A DNA stretch of 64,000 nt from the NCBI RefSeq assembly GCF_002954715.1, contig NZ_MSCP01000004.1:36757-100756 (forward strand), read 5' to 3'. The notes below the pieces were generated by a model. That model had not been told where the DNA came from and made no database searches. It saw nothing but the letters and a program-made list of their open reading frames with translations. The first letter of the stretch is position 1, and each line of letters opens with the position of its first letter. Shown in pieces: positions 57,682-64,000 of this stretch. A program made the translations under genes and the position numbers. The stretch is from Aliivibrio sifiae (GTDB taxonomy: Bacteria; Pseudomonadota; Gammaproteobacteria; Enterobacterales; Vibrionaceae).

Positions 57682-60600
57682 ATGCGCTTTACTGATGTTT
57701 TTATTAAACGTCCAGTTTTAGCGGTATCAATCAGCTTTTTGATTGCTTTGCTTGGTATCCAAGCTATTTTCAAAATGCAGGTTCGTGAATACCCTGAAAT
57801 GACGAATACCGTTGTAACGGTAACAACAAGCTACTACGGTGCGAGTGCTGACCTTATCCAAGGTTTCATCACTCAACCCTTAGAACAAGCGGTGGCTCAG
57901 GCTGATAATATAGATTTCATGACGTCACAATCTGTAATGGGTCAATCGACTATTACGGTAACGATGAAATTAAATACAGACCCCAACGCCGCATTGTCTG
58001 ATGTGTTAGCTAAGACTAACTCTGTTCGATCTCAGCTTCCAAAAGAAGCCGAAGATCCAACAGTTACTATGTCGACAGGCTCTACAACTGCTGTACTTTA
58101 TATTGGTTTTACAAGTGATGAGCTTGTATCAAGTCAAATTACCGATTACCTAGAACGAGTTGTTAACCCTCAACTATTTACGGTTAATGGTGTTTCAAAA
58201 ATCGACCTTTATGGTGGTATGAAATACGCATTACGTATTTGGTTAGATCCTGCCCGTATGGCTGCAATAAATATGACAGCAACTGATGTTATGGGGGTAT
58301 TAAATGCCAATAACTTCCAATCAGCGGCTGGTCAAGCAACGGGTGAATTTGTTCTTTATAATGGTAGCGCAAACACACAAGTTTCTAATGTAGAGGAACT
58401 TGAGCGTTTAGTTATTAAAAGTGAAGACGGTGAAGTTGTTCGTCTAAGTGATATTGCGAAAGTATCCTTAGAAAAAAGTCATGATGTATACCGGGCAAGC
58501 GCTAACGGTAAAGAAGCAGTTGTTGCAGCAATCAATGCCGCACCAAGTGCTAACCCGATTAACATTGCAGCAGATGTTTTGGAACTTTTACCTCAACTAG
58601 AGAAAAACCTTCCTAAAAATATCAAAATGAACATCATGTACGATTCTACGATTGCGATTAACGAATCAATTCATGAAGTAATTAAGACTATTGTTGAAGC
58701 AGCTGTTATCGTACTTATCGTTATCACATTGTTCTTAGGTTCATTCCGAGCGGTAATCATCCCTATTGTAACCATCCCGCTCTCCCTTGTTGGTGTTGCT
58801 ATGGTAATGCAAGCCATGGGATTCTCATGGAACTTAATGACACTTCTTGCCATGGTTCTCGCCATTGGTTTGGTAGTAGATGACGCAATCGTTGTACTTG
58901 AAAACGTAGATAGGCACGTCAAACTTGGAGAAACACCATTTAGGGCCGCGATCATTGGTACGCGTGAAATAGCGATACCTGTAATTGCAATGACTCTAAC
59001 GTTGGGTGCTGTATATGCTCCTATCGCTATGATGGGAGGAATTACTGGTTCTCTGTTTAAGGAGTTTGCCTTAACCCTTGCAGGCTCAGTATTTGTTTCT
59101 GGTATCGTCGCACTAACACTATCTCCAATGATGTGTTCTAAGATGCTTAAAGCAAATGAAGTACCGAGTAAATTTGAAAGTACAGTTCATCATTTCCTTG
59201 ATGGTATGACAAATAAGTATGAGCGAATTCTTGGTTCGGTAATGCAACACCGTCCGGTAATCATTGCATTCGCGGTTATCGTTTTTGCCAGCCTGCCATT
59301 ACTATTTAAGTTCATTCCAAGTGAACTTGCTCCTTCTGAAGATAAAGGAGTGGTAATGCTGATGGGTACTGGTACATCTAACGCTAACTTAGATTACCTG
59401 CAAAACACGATGAATGATGTAAATACAATTCTTTCAGACCAACCTGAAATTGCATTTGCTCAAGTATTTACAGGTGTTCCTAACTCAAACCAAGCATTTG
59501 GTATTGCATCAATGGTTCCTTGGAGCCAACGTGAAGCGAGTCAAGCTGATGTAACTGGCCGAGTAGGTAAATTAGTCCAAGATGTTCCTGGTATGGCTGT
59601 AACAGCCTTCCAAATGCCTGAACTTCCAGGTGCTGGTTCTGGCTTACCAATTCAGTTTGTAATAACAACACCAAATAGCTTTGAGAGCCTATTCCAAATA
59701 GCGACCGAAGTGCTAACTGACGTTAAAGGTAGCCCTTTATTTGTTTATTCTGATATCGATTTAAACTTTGATTCAGCAACAATGAAAATCAACATCGATA
59801 AAGATAAAGCAGGTGCTTATGGCGTAACCATGCAAGATATTGGTATTACGTTGAGTACTATGATGGCTGATGGCTACGTTAACCGTATCGACCTAAATGG
59901 ACGTTCTTATGAGGTTATCCCTCAAGTTGAACGTAAATACCGTTTAAACCCTGAATCAATGAATAACTATTATGTTCGTTCTCTCAGTGGCGAGGCTGTA
60001 CCATTGGGTAGTTTAATTTCAATTGACGTAATTGCAGAACCTCGCTCTCTGCCTCACTTCAATCAGTTAAACTCTGCAACCGTTGGTGCTGTACCATCAC
60101 CTGGTGTTGCTATGGGTGATGCAATTGCTTGGTTTGAAGATATAGCAAATACAACATTACCAAGTGGATATAACCACGATTACATGGGCGAAGCTCGCCA
60201 ATATGTAACAGAAGGTAGCGCATTATATGCAACCTTTGGTTTAGCATTAGCGATCATCTTCTTAGTTCTTGCGATTCAATTTGAATCTATTCGAGATCCA
60301 TTAGTTATCATGGTTTCTGTTCCACTAGCAATTTGTGGAGCGTTAATTGCTCTTGCTTGGGGCGCTGCAACTATGAATATCTACTCTCAGGTAGGTTTGA
60401 TTACGTTAGTCGGTTTGATTACTAAACACGGTATTCTTATCTGTGAAGTAGCAAAAGAAGAACAGCTACATCACCTTAAAAATCGTATGGAAGCGGTAAC
60501 TGAAGCGGCTAAAGTTCGTCTTCGTCCTATCCTAATGACAACGGCGGCAATGATTGCGGGTCTTATCCCATTAATGTATGCAACTGGAGCAGGTGCTGCA

Positions 60601-60750
60601 CAGCGCTTTAGTATTGGTATTGTAATCGTTGCTGGATTAGCAATCGGTACTCTATTTACTTTATTTGTACTGCCAGTGATTTACAGCTACTTAGCAAGTG
60701 AACATAAACCGTTACCTGTTTTTGAAGAAGGCAAAGAAATTCAAGAATAA
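57682..60750 (+). CDS. vexB: RND multidrug/bile efflux pump (VexB-like)
   Basis: A 1022-residue proton-driven HAE1-type transporter with twelve membrane segments and two large periplasmic loops. The proton-relay Asp pair is in LVVDDAIVVLENV and the matching Lys is in the fourth-tenth segment region (LVGLITKHGIL). Begins MRFTDVFIKRPVLAVSIS, typical of the family. A UUCG-capped terminator follows. Substrates are not readable; VexB of Vibrio cholerae exports bile salts and detergents. Confidence 0.9.
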   Translation: MRFTDVFIKRPVLAVSISFLIALLGIQAIFKMQVREYPEMTNTVVTVTTSYYGASADLIQGFITQPLEQAVAQADNIDFMTSQSVMGQSTITVTMKLNTDPNAALSDVLAKTNSVRSQLPKEAEDPTVTMSTGSTTAVLYIGFTSDELVSSQITDYLERVVNPQLFTVNGVSKIDLYGGMKYALRIWLDPARMAAINMTATDVMGVLNANNFQSAAGQATGEFVLYNGSANTQVSNVEELERLVIKSEDGEVVRLSDIAKVSLEKSHDVYRASANGKEAVVAAINAAPSANPINIAADVLELLPQLEKNLPKNIKMNIMYDSTIAINESIHEVIKTIVEAAVIVLIVITLFLGSFRAVIIPIVTIPLSLVGVAMVMQAMGFSWNLMTLLAMVLAIGLVVDDAIVVLENVDRHVKLGETPFRAAIIGTREIAIPVIAMTLTLGAVYAPIAMMGGITGSLFKEFALTLAGSVFVSGIVALTLSPMMCSKMLKANEVPSKFESTVHHFLDGMTNKYERILGSVMQHRPVIIAFAVIVFASLPLLFKFIPSELAPSEDKGVVMLMGTGTSNANLDYLQNTMNDVNTILSDQPEIAFAQVFTGVPNSNQAFGIASMVPWSQREASQADVTGRVGKLVQDVPGMAVTAFQMPELPGAGSGLPIQFVITTPNSFESLFQIATEVLTDVKGSPLFVYSDIDLNFDSATMKINIDKDKAGAYGVTMQDIGITLSTMMADGYVNRIDLNGRSYEVIPQVERKYRLNPESMNNYYVRSLSGEAVPLGSLISIDVIAEPRSLPHFNQLNSATVGAVPSPGVAMGDAIAWFEDIANTTLPSGYNHDYMGEARQYVTEGSALYATFGLALAIIFLVLAIQFESIRDPLVIMVSVPLAICGALIALAWGAATMNIYSQVGLITLVGLITKHGILICEVAKEEQLHHLKNRMEAVTEAAKVRLRPILMTTAAMIAGLIPLMYATGAGAAQRFSIGIVIVAGLAIGTLFTLFVLPVIYSYLASEHKPLPVFEEGKEIQE

Positions 60751-60765
60751 GGTATTTAAGAATCT

Positions 60766-60790
60766 AAAGGCTACTTCGGTAGCCTTTTTT
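60766..60790 (+). terminator. UUCG-loop terminator of the efflux operon
   Basis: AAGGCTAC-TTCG-GTAGCCTT followed by T run: a compact, stable hairpin 16 bases after the pump gene stop. Confidence 0.92.
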
Positions 60791-60859
60791 ATATTTGAAT
60801 AGCGACAATCGGCTGTGCTTTATTTAAAATAAAGAAAAAAATTGACCAAGGAATAAATA

Positions 60860-61111
60860 ATGTTTGATCCAAAGAAGTTAGAACAGGTAGCAAAACAAAT
60901 TCATGATTCAATGCCTCAACCAGTTAAAGAACTAGGTAGTGATGTTGAACAAAAGGTACGTCAGGTTATTCAAGGTCAACTGAATAAGCTTGATGTTGTA
61001 GGAAGAGAAGAGTTCGATGTTCAAACTCAAGTACTACTTCGTACTCGCCAAAAACTAACAGCAATGGAACAAAAACTGGCTGAATTAGAAGAGAAGCTTT
61101 CGAATAAGTAA
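60860..61111 (+). CDS. ubiK: Ubiquinone biosynthesis accessory factor UbiK
   Basis: An 83-residue protein (YqiC/BMFP type) with an N-terminal helical part ([19 protein letters not shown]) and a C-terminal coiled coil ([22 protein letters not shown]). UbiK forms trimers that bind UbiJ and lipids in aerobic ubiquinone synthesis. Its place between the efflux genes and ilvC is as in Vibrio cholerae. ATG has AAGGAA upstream. Confidence 0.93.
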   Translation: MFDPKKLEQVAKQIHDSMPQPVKELGSDVEQKVRQVIQGQLNKLDVVGREEFDVQTQVLLRTRQKLTAMEQKLAELEEKLSNK

Positions 61112-61135
61112 TTGAAAGTTTAAGTCTCAGATACA

Positions 61136-61171
61136 AAAATGGCTTAATCATTACTGATTAAGCCATTTTTT
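61136..61171. terminator. Bidirectional terminator between ubiK and ilvC
   Basis: AAAAATGGCTTAATCA pairs perfectly (16 bp) with TGATTAAGCCATTTTT around TTAC, between converging genes. Confidence 0.94.
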
Positions 61172-61185
61172 AAATTTAATTTAAA

Positions 61186-62670
61186 TTAACCACCAACAGC
61201 GATACGCTTCATATCACTCATATAGCTACGTAACTCTTCACCAATATATTCTACTGGGTGATTACGAATGGCCTCATTAACAGCAATTAGCGTTGCGTTA
61301 TCAACTTGATTTGATGTTTCACCTAAACCACGACCAATTACGTTTGTCTCAATAGATGGCATAAACTTCTCACGAAGTAGTGGTGTTGCTACATTAGCAA
61401 ATAGATAATTACCATACTCAGCAGTATCTGAAATTACCACATTCATTTCATATAAACGCTTACGGGCAACCGTATTTGCAATTAATGGTAGTTCATGTAG
61501 TGATTCATAATATGCAGATTCGTCAACAATACCAGATGAAGTCATTGCTTCAAACGCTAGCTCTACACCAGCACGAACCATTGCAACTAATAAAATACCA
61601 TTATCAAAGTATTCTTGTTCTGAGATCTCAACATCTGACTCTGGATAATTTTCAAATGCAGTTTGGCCAGTCTCTTCACGCCAGCCTAAAAGATTAACAT
61701 CATCATTTGCCCAATCCGCCATCATTGTACGAGAAAACTTACCTTGAATGATGTCGTCCATATGCTTATTATATAAAGGACGCATTAAATCTTTTAATTC
61801 TTCAGATAGCTCGAACGCCTTCACTTTTGCAGGATTAGATAGACGATCCATCATGTGAGTCACGCCACCGAACTTAAGCGCTTCAGTAATAGTCTCCCAA
61901 CCAAACTGTAATAATTTACCGGCATAACTTGGTTCAATGCCATCAGCGATCATCTTCTCGTAAGAAACGATAGAACCTGCTTGTAACATACCACATAAGA
62001 TAGTTTGCTCACCCATTAAATCAGATTTAACTTCAGCTACAAAAGATGACTCCAAGCAACCGGCTCTATGACCGCCAGTACCAGCAGCCCATGCTTTTGC
62101 GATATCCCAGCCTTCACCCTTTGGATCATTTTCAGGGTGAACAGCAATTAATGTAGGAACACCAAAACCACGCTTATATTCTTCACGAACTTCTGTACCT
62201 GGACATTTGGGCGCAACCATAACAACAGTGATGTCCTTACGGATCTGCATACCTTCTTCAACAACGTTAAAACCGTGAGAATAACCTAACGCAGCACCTT
62301 CTTTCATTAGTGGCATTACAGTTTCAACAACATTTGTATGTTGTTTGTCTGGCGTTAAATTAACAACAAGATCTGCTTGAGGGATTAACTCTTCATAGCT
62401 AGCAACTACAAAACCATTTTCTTTCGCGTTTTTATATGACTGACGTCGCTCATCAATAGCAGTTTGACGCAGTGCATATGCAACGTCTAAGCCTGAATCT
62501 CGCATGTTAAGACCTTGGTTAAGCCCCTGAGCACCACAACCAACAATCACTACCTTTTTTCCTTTTAGGTAATCAGCTTCAGTTGCAAACTCTTCGCGAT
62601 TCATAAAACGACAACGACCAAGTTGATCCAATTGCTCACGTAAATTCAGCGTATTAAAATAGTTAGCCAT
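61186..62670 (-). CDS. ilvC: Ketol-acid reductoisomerase (class II)
   Basis: A 494-residue NADPH-dependent enzyme in isoleucine/valine synthesis. The NADPH motif is [13 protein letters not shown], and the two helical domains characteristic of the long class II form follow ([20 protein letters not shown]). Length equals enterobacterial IlvC. It is divergent from its activator gene ilvY, which controls it in response to acetolactate/acetohydroxybutyrate. Confidence 0.97.
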   Translation of the reverse strand: MANYFNTLNLREQLDQLGRCRFMNREEFATEADYLKGKKVVIVGCGAQGLNQGLNMRDSGLDVAYALRQTAIDERRQSYKNAKENGFVVASYEELIPQADLVVNLTPDKQHTNVVETVMPLMKEGAALGYSHGFNVVEEGMQIRKDITVVMVAPKCPGTEVREEYKRGFGVPTLIAVHPENDPKGEGWDIAKAWAAGTGGHRAGCLESSFVAEVKSDLMGEQTILCGMLQAGSIVSYEKMIADGIEPSYAGKLLQFGWETITEALKFGGVTHMMDRLSNPAKVKAFELSEELKDLMRPLYNKHMDDIIQGKFSRTMMADWANDDVNLLGWREETGQTAFENYPESDVEISEQEYFDNGILLVAMVRAGVELAFEAMTSSGIVDESAYYESLHELPLIANTVARKRLYEMNVVISDTAEYGNYLFANVATPLLREKFMPSIETNVIGRGLGETSNQVDNATLIAVNEAIRNHPVEYIGEELRSYMSDMKRIAVGG

Positions 62671-62765
62671 AATAAAACTCCGTAAATATCATTTAATCCA
62701 TTAGGATGATTCTGTGTATACAAAGATAATAACGAAAGATTAACATTGTAAAAAGTGATATATTA

Positions 62766-62791
62766 GCAACACATGATTGCAAAAATAGCAA
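62766..62791. promoter_or_regulatory. Candidate IlvY operator in the ilvC-ilvY gap
   Basis: TTGC-N7-GCAA (62777-62791) is an inverted repeat of LysR-box form ending 4 bases before the ilvY ATG. A second GCAA/TTGC pairing (62766-62780) overlaps it. Divergent position matches known IlvY regulation of ilvC. Sequence-level proposal only. Confidence 0.5.
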
Positions 62792-62795
62792 CGAT

Positions 62796-63680
62796 ATGAA
62801 TATAAAATTATTACAAACTTTTCTCCATCTTTGTGAGAGCCATAGTTTTACTTATACGTCTAAAGCAATGCATTTAAGTCCTTCAGCATTAAGTCGACAA
62901 ATTCAAAAGCTTGAAGATGATATAGGACACCCTTTATTTATCAGAGATAATCGCAGTGTTGAATTAACTAGCGCAGCTAAACAGTTAATACCAGTTGCAA
63001 TGAATATATGTTCAGAATGGAGTGGCTATAAAACACGTTCAAACATTGTAAACAATGCTTTGAAAGGACAACTAAAACTATTTTGCTCTGTAACTGCTAG
63101 CTACAGTCATCTCCCTCAACTATTAAATGATTTTAAAGTTAATTACCCACATATAGACATAAAGTTATCTACTGGAGATCCTGCACAAGCAATAGAAAAA
63201 ATCGAAAACTCTGAAGCTGATATTGCTATATCTGCCATTCCTGAAAAAACATCAAATAAATTAGCTTTTGAAATTATTAGTGAGATCCCTTTATCTGTTA
63301 TTGCTCCTACTGGTAATAATCAATTCATTGGCGATATAAACAAAGAAAATACAAATTGGAATTCCTTACCTTTTATTCTTCCAGAATCTGGAACAGCTAG
63401 AAACCGAGCAAACCAGTGGTTTAAAGAGCAAAAAATAAAACCAACAATTTATGCTCAAGTATCGGGTCATGAAGCTATTGTAAGCATGGTAGCTTTAGGT
63501 TGTGGAATTGGAATTGCTCCAGATGTGGTAATTAATAACAGCCCAGTAAAAGACAAAATTCAACGTTTAAATACTTCACCTATAGCACCTTTTAAATTAG
63601 GACTATGTTGTAAAAAATCAAAACTTAGTGATCCTGTCATTCAAGCTTTATGGCAAATAGCAGAAAATACATTTATTTAA
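62796..63680 (+). CDS. ilvY: LysR-family activator IlvY
   Basis: A 294-residue LTTR: N-terminal winged HTH (MNIKLLQTFLHLCESHSFTYTSKAMHLSPSALSR .. residues 1-60) and a substrate-binding C-terminal domain. It lies divergent to ilvC, the defining context for IlvY, which activates ilvC when its substrate accumulates. Length matches the family (about 297). Confidence 0.93.
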   Translation: MNIKLLQTFLHLCESHSFTYTSKAMHLSPSALSRQIQKLEDDIGHPLFIRDNRSVELTSAAKQLIPVAMNICSEWSGYKTRSNIVNNALKGQLKLFCSVTASYSHLPQLLNDFKVNYPHIDIKLSTGDPAQAIEKIENSEADIAISAIPEKTSNKLAFEIISEIPLSVIAPTGNNQFIGDINKENTNWNSLPFILPESGTARNRANQWFKEQKIKPTIYAQVSGHEAIVSMVALGCGIGIAPDVVINNSPVKDKIQRLNTSPIAPFKLGLCCKKSKLSDPVIQALWQIAENTFI

Positions 63681-63691
63681 AAGAAGAAACG

Positions 63692-63722
63692 AAAAAAGGC
63701 TTCCCAATGGGAAGCCTTTTAA
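63692..63722. terminator. Bidirectional terminator between ilvY and 5S rRNA
   Basis: AAAAAGGCTTCCC pairs with GGGAAGCCTTTT around AAT; it ends ilvY on one strand and the rrn operon on the other. Confidence 0.9.
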
Positions 63723-63728
63723 AATTTG

Positions 63729-63847
63729 AGCCTAGCGATGTCCTACTCTCACATGGGGAAACCCCACACTACCATCGGCGCTATTACGTTTCACTTCTGA
63801 GTTCGGCATGGGATCAGGTGGGTCCATAATGCTATGGTCGCTAAGCA
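63729..63847 (-). rRNA. 5S ribosomal RNA (distal copy of an rrn operon)
   Basis: About 119 nt read on the minus strand, starting TGCTTAGCGACC and ending ATCGCTAGGC, whose ends pair. Internal segments CCACCTGATCCCATGCCGAA and AGTAGGACATCG are typical 5S. It follows tRNA-Thr, so it is the second 5S of an rrn operon whose 16S, 23S and first 5S lie beyond the right edge. Exact ends are approximate by 1-2 bases. Confidence 0.94.
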
Positions 63848-63862
63848 AAATATGTCAGTAAA

Positions 63863-63939
63863 TGGTGCTGATACCCAGACTCGAACTGGGGACCTCACCC
63901 TTACCAAGGGTGCGCTCTACCGGGCTGAGCTATATCAGC
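63863..63939 (-). tRNA. tRNA-Thr (GGU)
   Basis: A 77-nt tRNA with acceptor GCTGATA and TATCAGC, discriminator A and encoded CCA; anticodon loop TTGGTAA gives GGT. It lies 15 bases upstream of the 5S gene, as in rrn operons with a distal 5S. Confidence 0.96.
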
Positions 63940-63964
63940 AATAACTATTTACTTATGTAATCGA

Positions 63965-63992
63965 AAAAAGCCATCCGTTAGGATGGCTTTTT
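63965..63992 (-). terminator. Terminator-like hairpin upstream of tRNA-Thr
   Basis: AAAAAGCCATCC and GGATGGCTTTTT form a perfect 12-bp stem around GTTA. On the minus strand it precedes tRNA-Thr, so it probably ends the first 5S of the rrn operon outside the window and is partly read through. Confidence 0.75.
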
Positions 63993-64000
63993 AAAATTCA

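Overview
The window looks like chromosomal DNA of a low-GC member of the Vibrionaceae, most probably an Aliivibrio (Vibrio fischeri group) species. This rests on gene content and order: a type II secretion operon followed by hslR-hslO-pckA, the lptM-lysA-dapF-DUF484-xerC operon divergent from cyaY, a TetR/MFP/RND set followed by ubiK and ilvC/ilvY as in Vibrio cholerae (from memory), and an rrn operon end with a tRNA-Thr followed by 5S. Species assignment is an inference; no database was searched.

Layout. 1-4.9 kb: start of a leftward type II secretion operon (gspC, gspD, gspE, partial gspF). 5.2-8.5 kb: hslR, hslO and pckA. 8.7-14.1 kb: an AsmA-like protein, an EAL-HDOD protein, lysophospholipase pldB and HAD phosphatase yigL. 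14.3-18.7 kb: the lptM-lysA-dapF-DUF484-xerC operon and divergent cyaY; lptM (39 codons) was recovered by reading the gap. 18.8-25.0 kb: an M48 metalloprotease lipoprotein, prlC, rlmJ and gorA. The rlmJ-gorA gap holds an imperfect palindrome and a 162-bp MITE-like hairpin element. 25.1-29.6 kb: a leftward scs (copper-sensitivity suppressor) thiol-redox operon, preceded by a small membrane protein and a protein with a Cys/His-rich tail.

29.9-38.9 kb is the most unusual part. A tight four-gene operon encodes a Ser/Thr kinase, an exported protein, an ECF sigma factor of the type often paired with such kinases, and a membrane-anchored protein. It is followed by an opposed outer-membrane barrel gene and a 948-residue lipoprotein. 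The anchored protein and the lipoprotein share a domain layout, which suggests one envelope-associated regulatory system. The kinase promoter region carries two near-identical 20-bp direct repeats exactly 140 bp apart.

39.2-40.6 kb: a decayed PTS-linked operon. A PRD protein and an SFCGS-family protein are intact, but the third gene breaks off after about 17 codons and is joined to the EIIB/EIIA tail of a BglG-type regulator, which looks like a deletion scar. 40.7-46.2 kb: a SPOR-domain protein with a small partner, a cNMP/CBS/DUF294 protein with a DnaQ-like exonuclease, and a BCCT transporter. 46.5-51.9 kb: a four-gene peptide/glutathione-type ABC importer in the gsiABCD order. 52.4-53.1 kb: a tRNA operon Arg-His-Pro-His-Pro with a duplicated His-Pro unit. 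53.3-62.7 kb: cytochrome c5, rep, a vexRAB-like efflux locus with a perfect 22-bp palindromic operator, ubiK and ilvC, followed by divergent ilvY (62.8-63.7 kb). The right edge enters a leftward rrn operon (tRNA-Thr, distal 5S rRNA).

Most of the window is ordinary housekeeping DNA. The accessory signal lies between about 29.6 and 40.6 kb, with smaller points in the intergenic regions.
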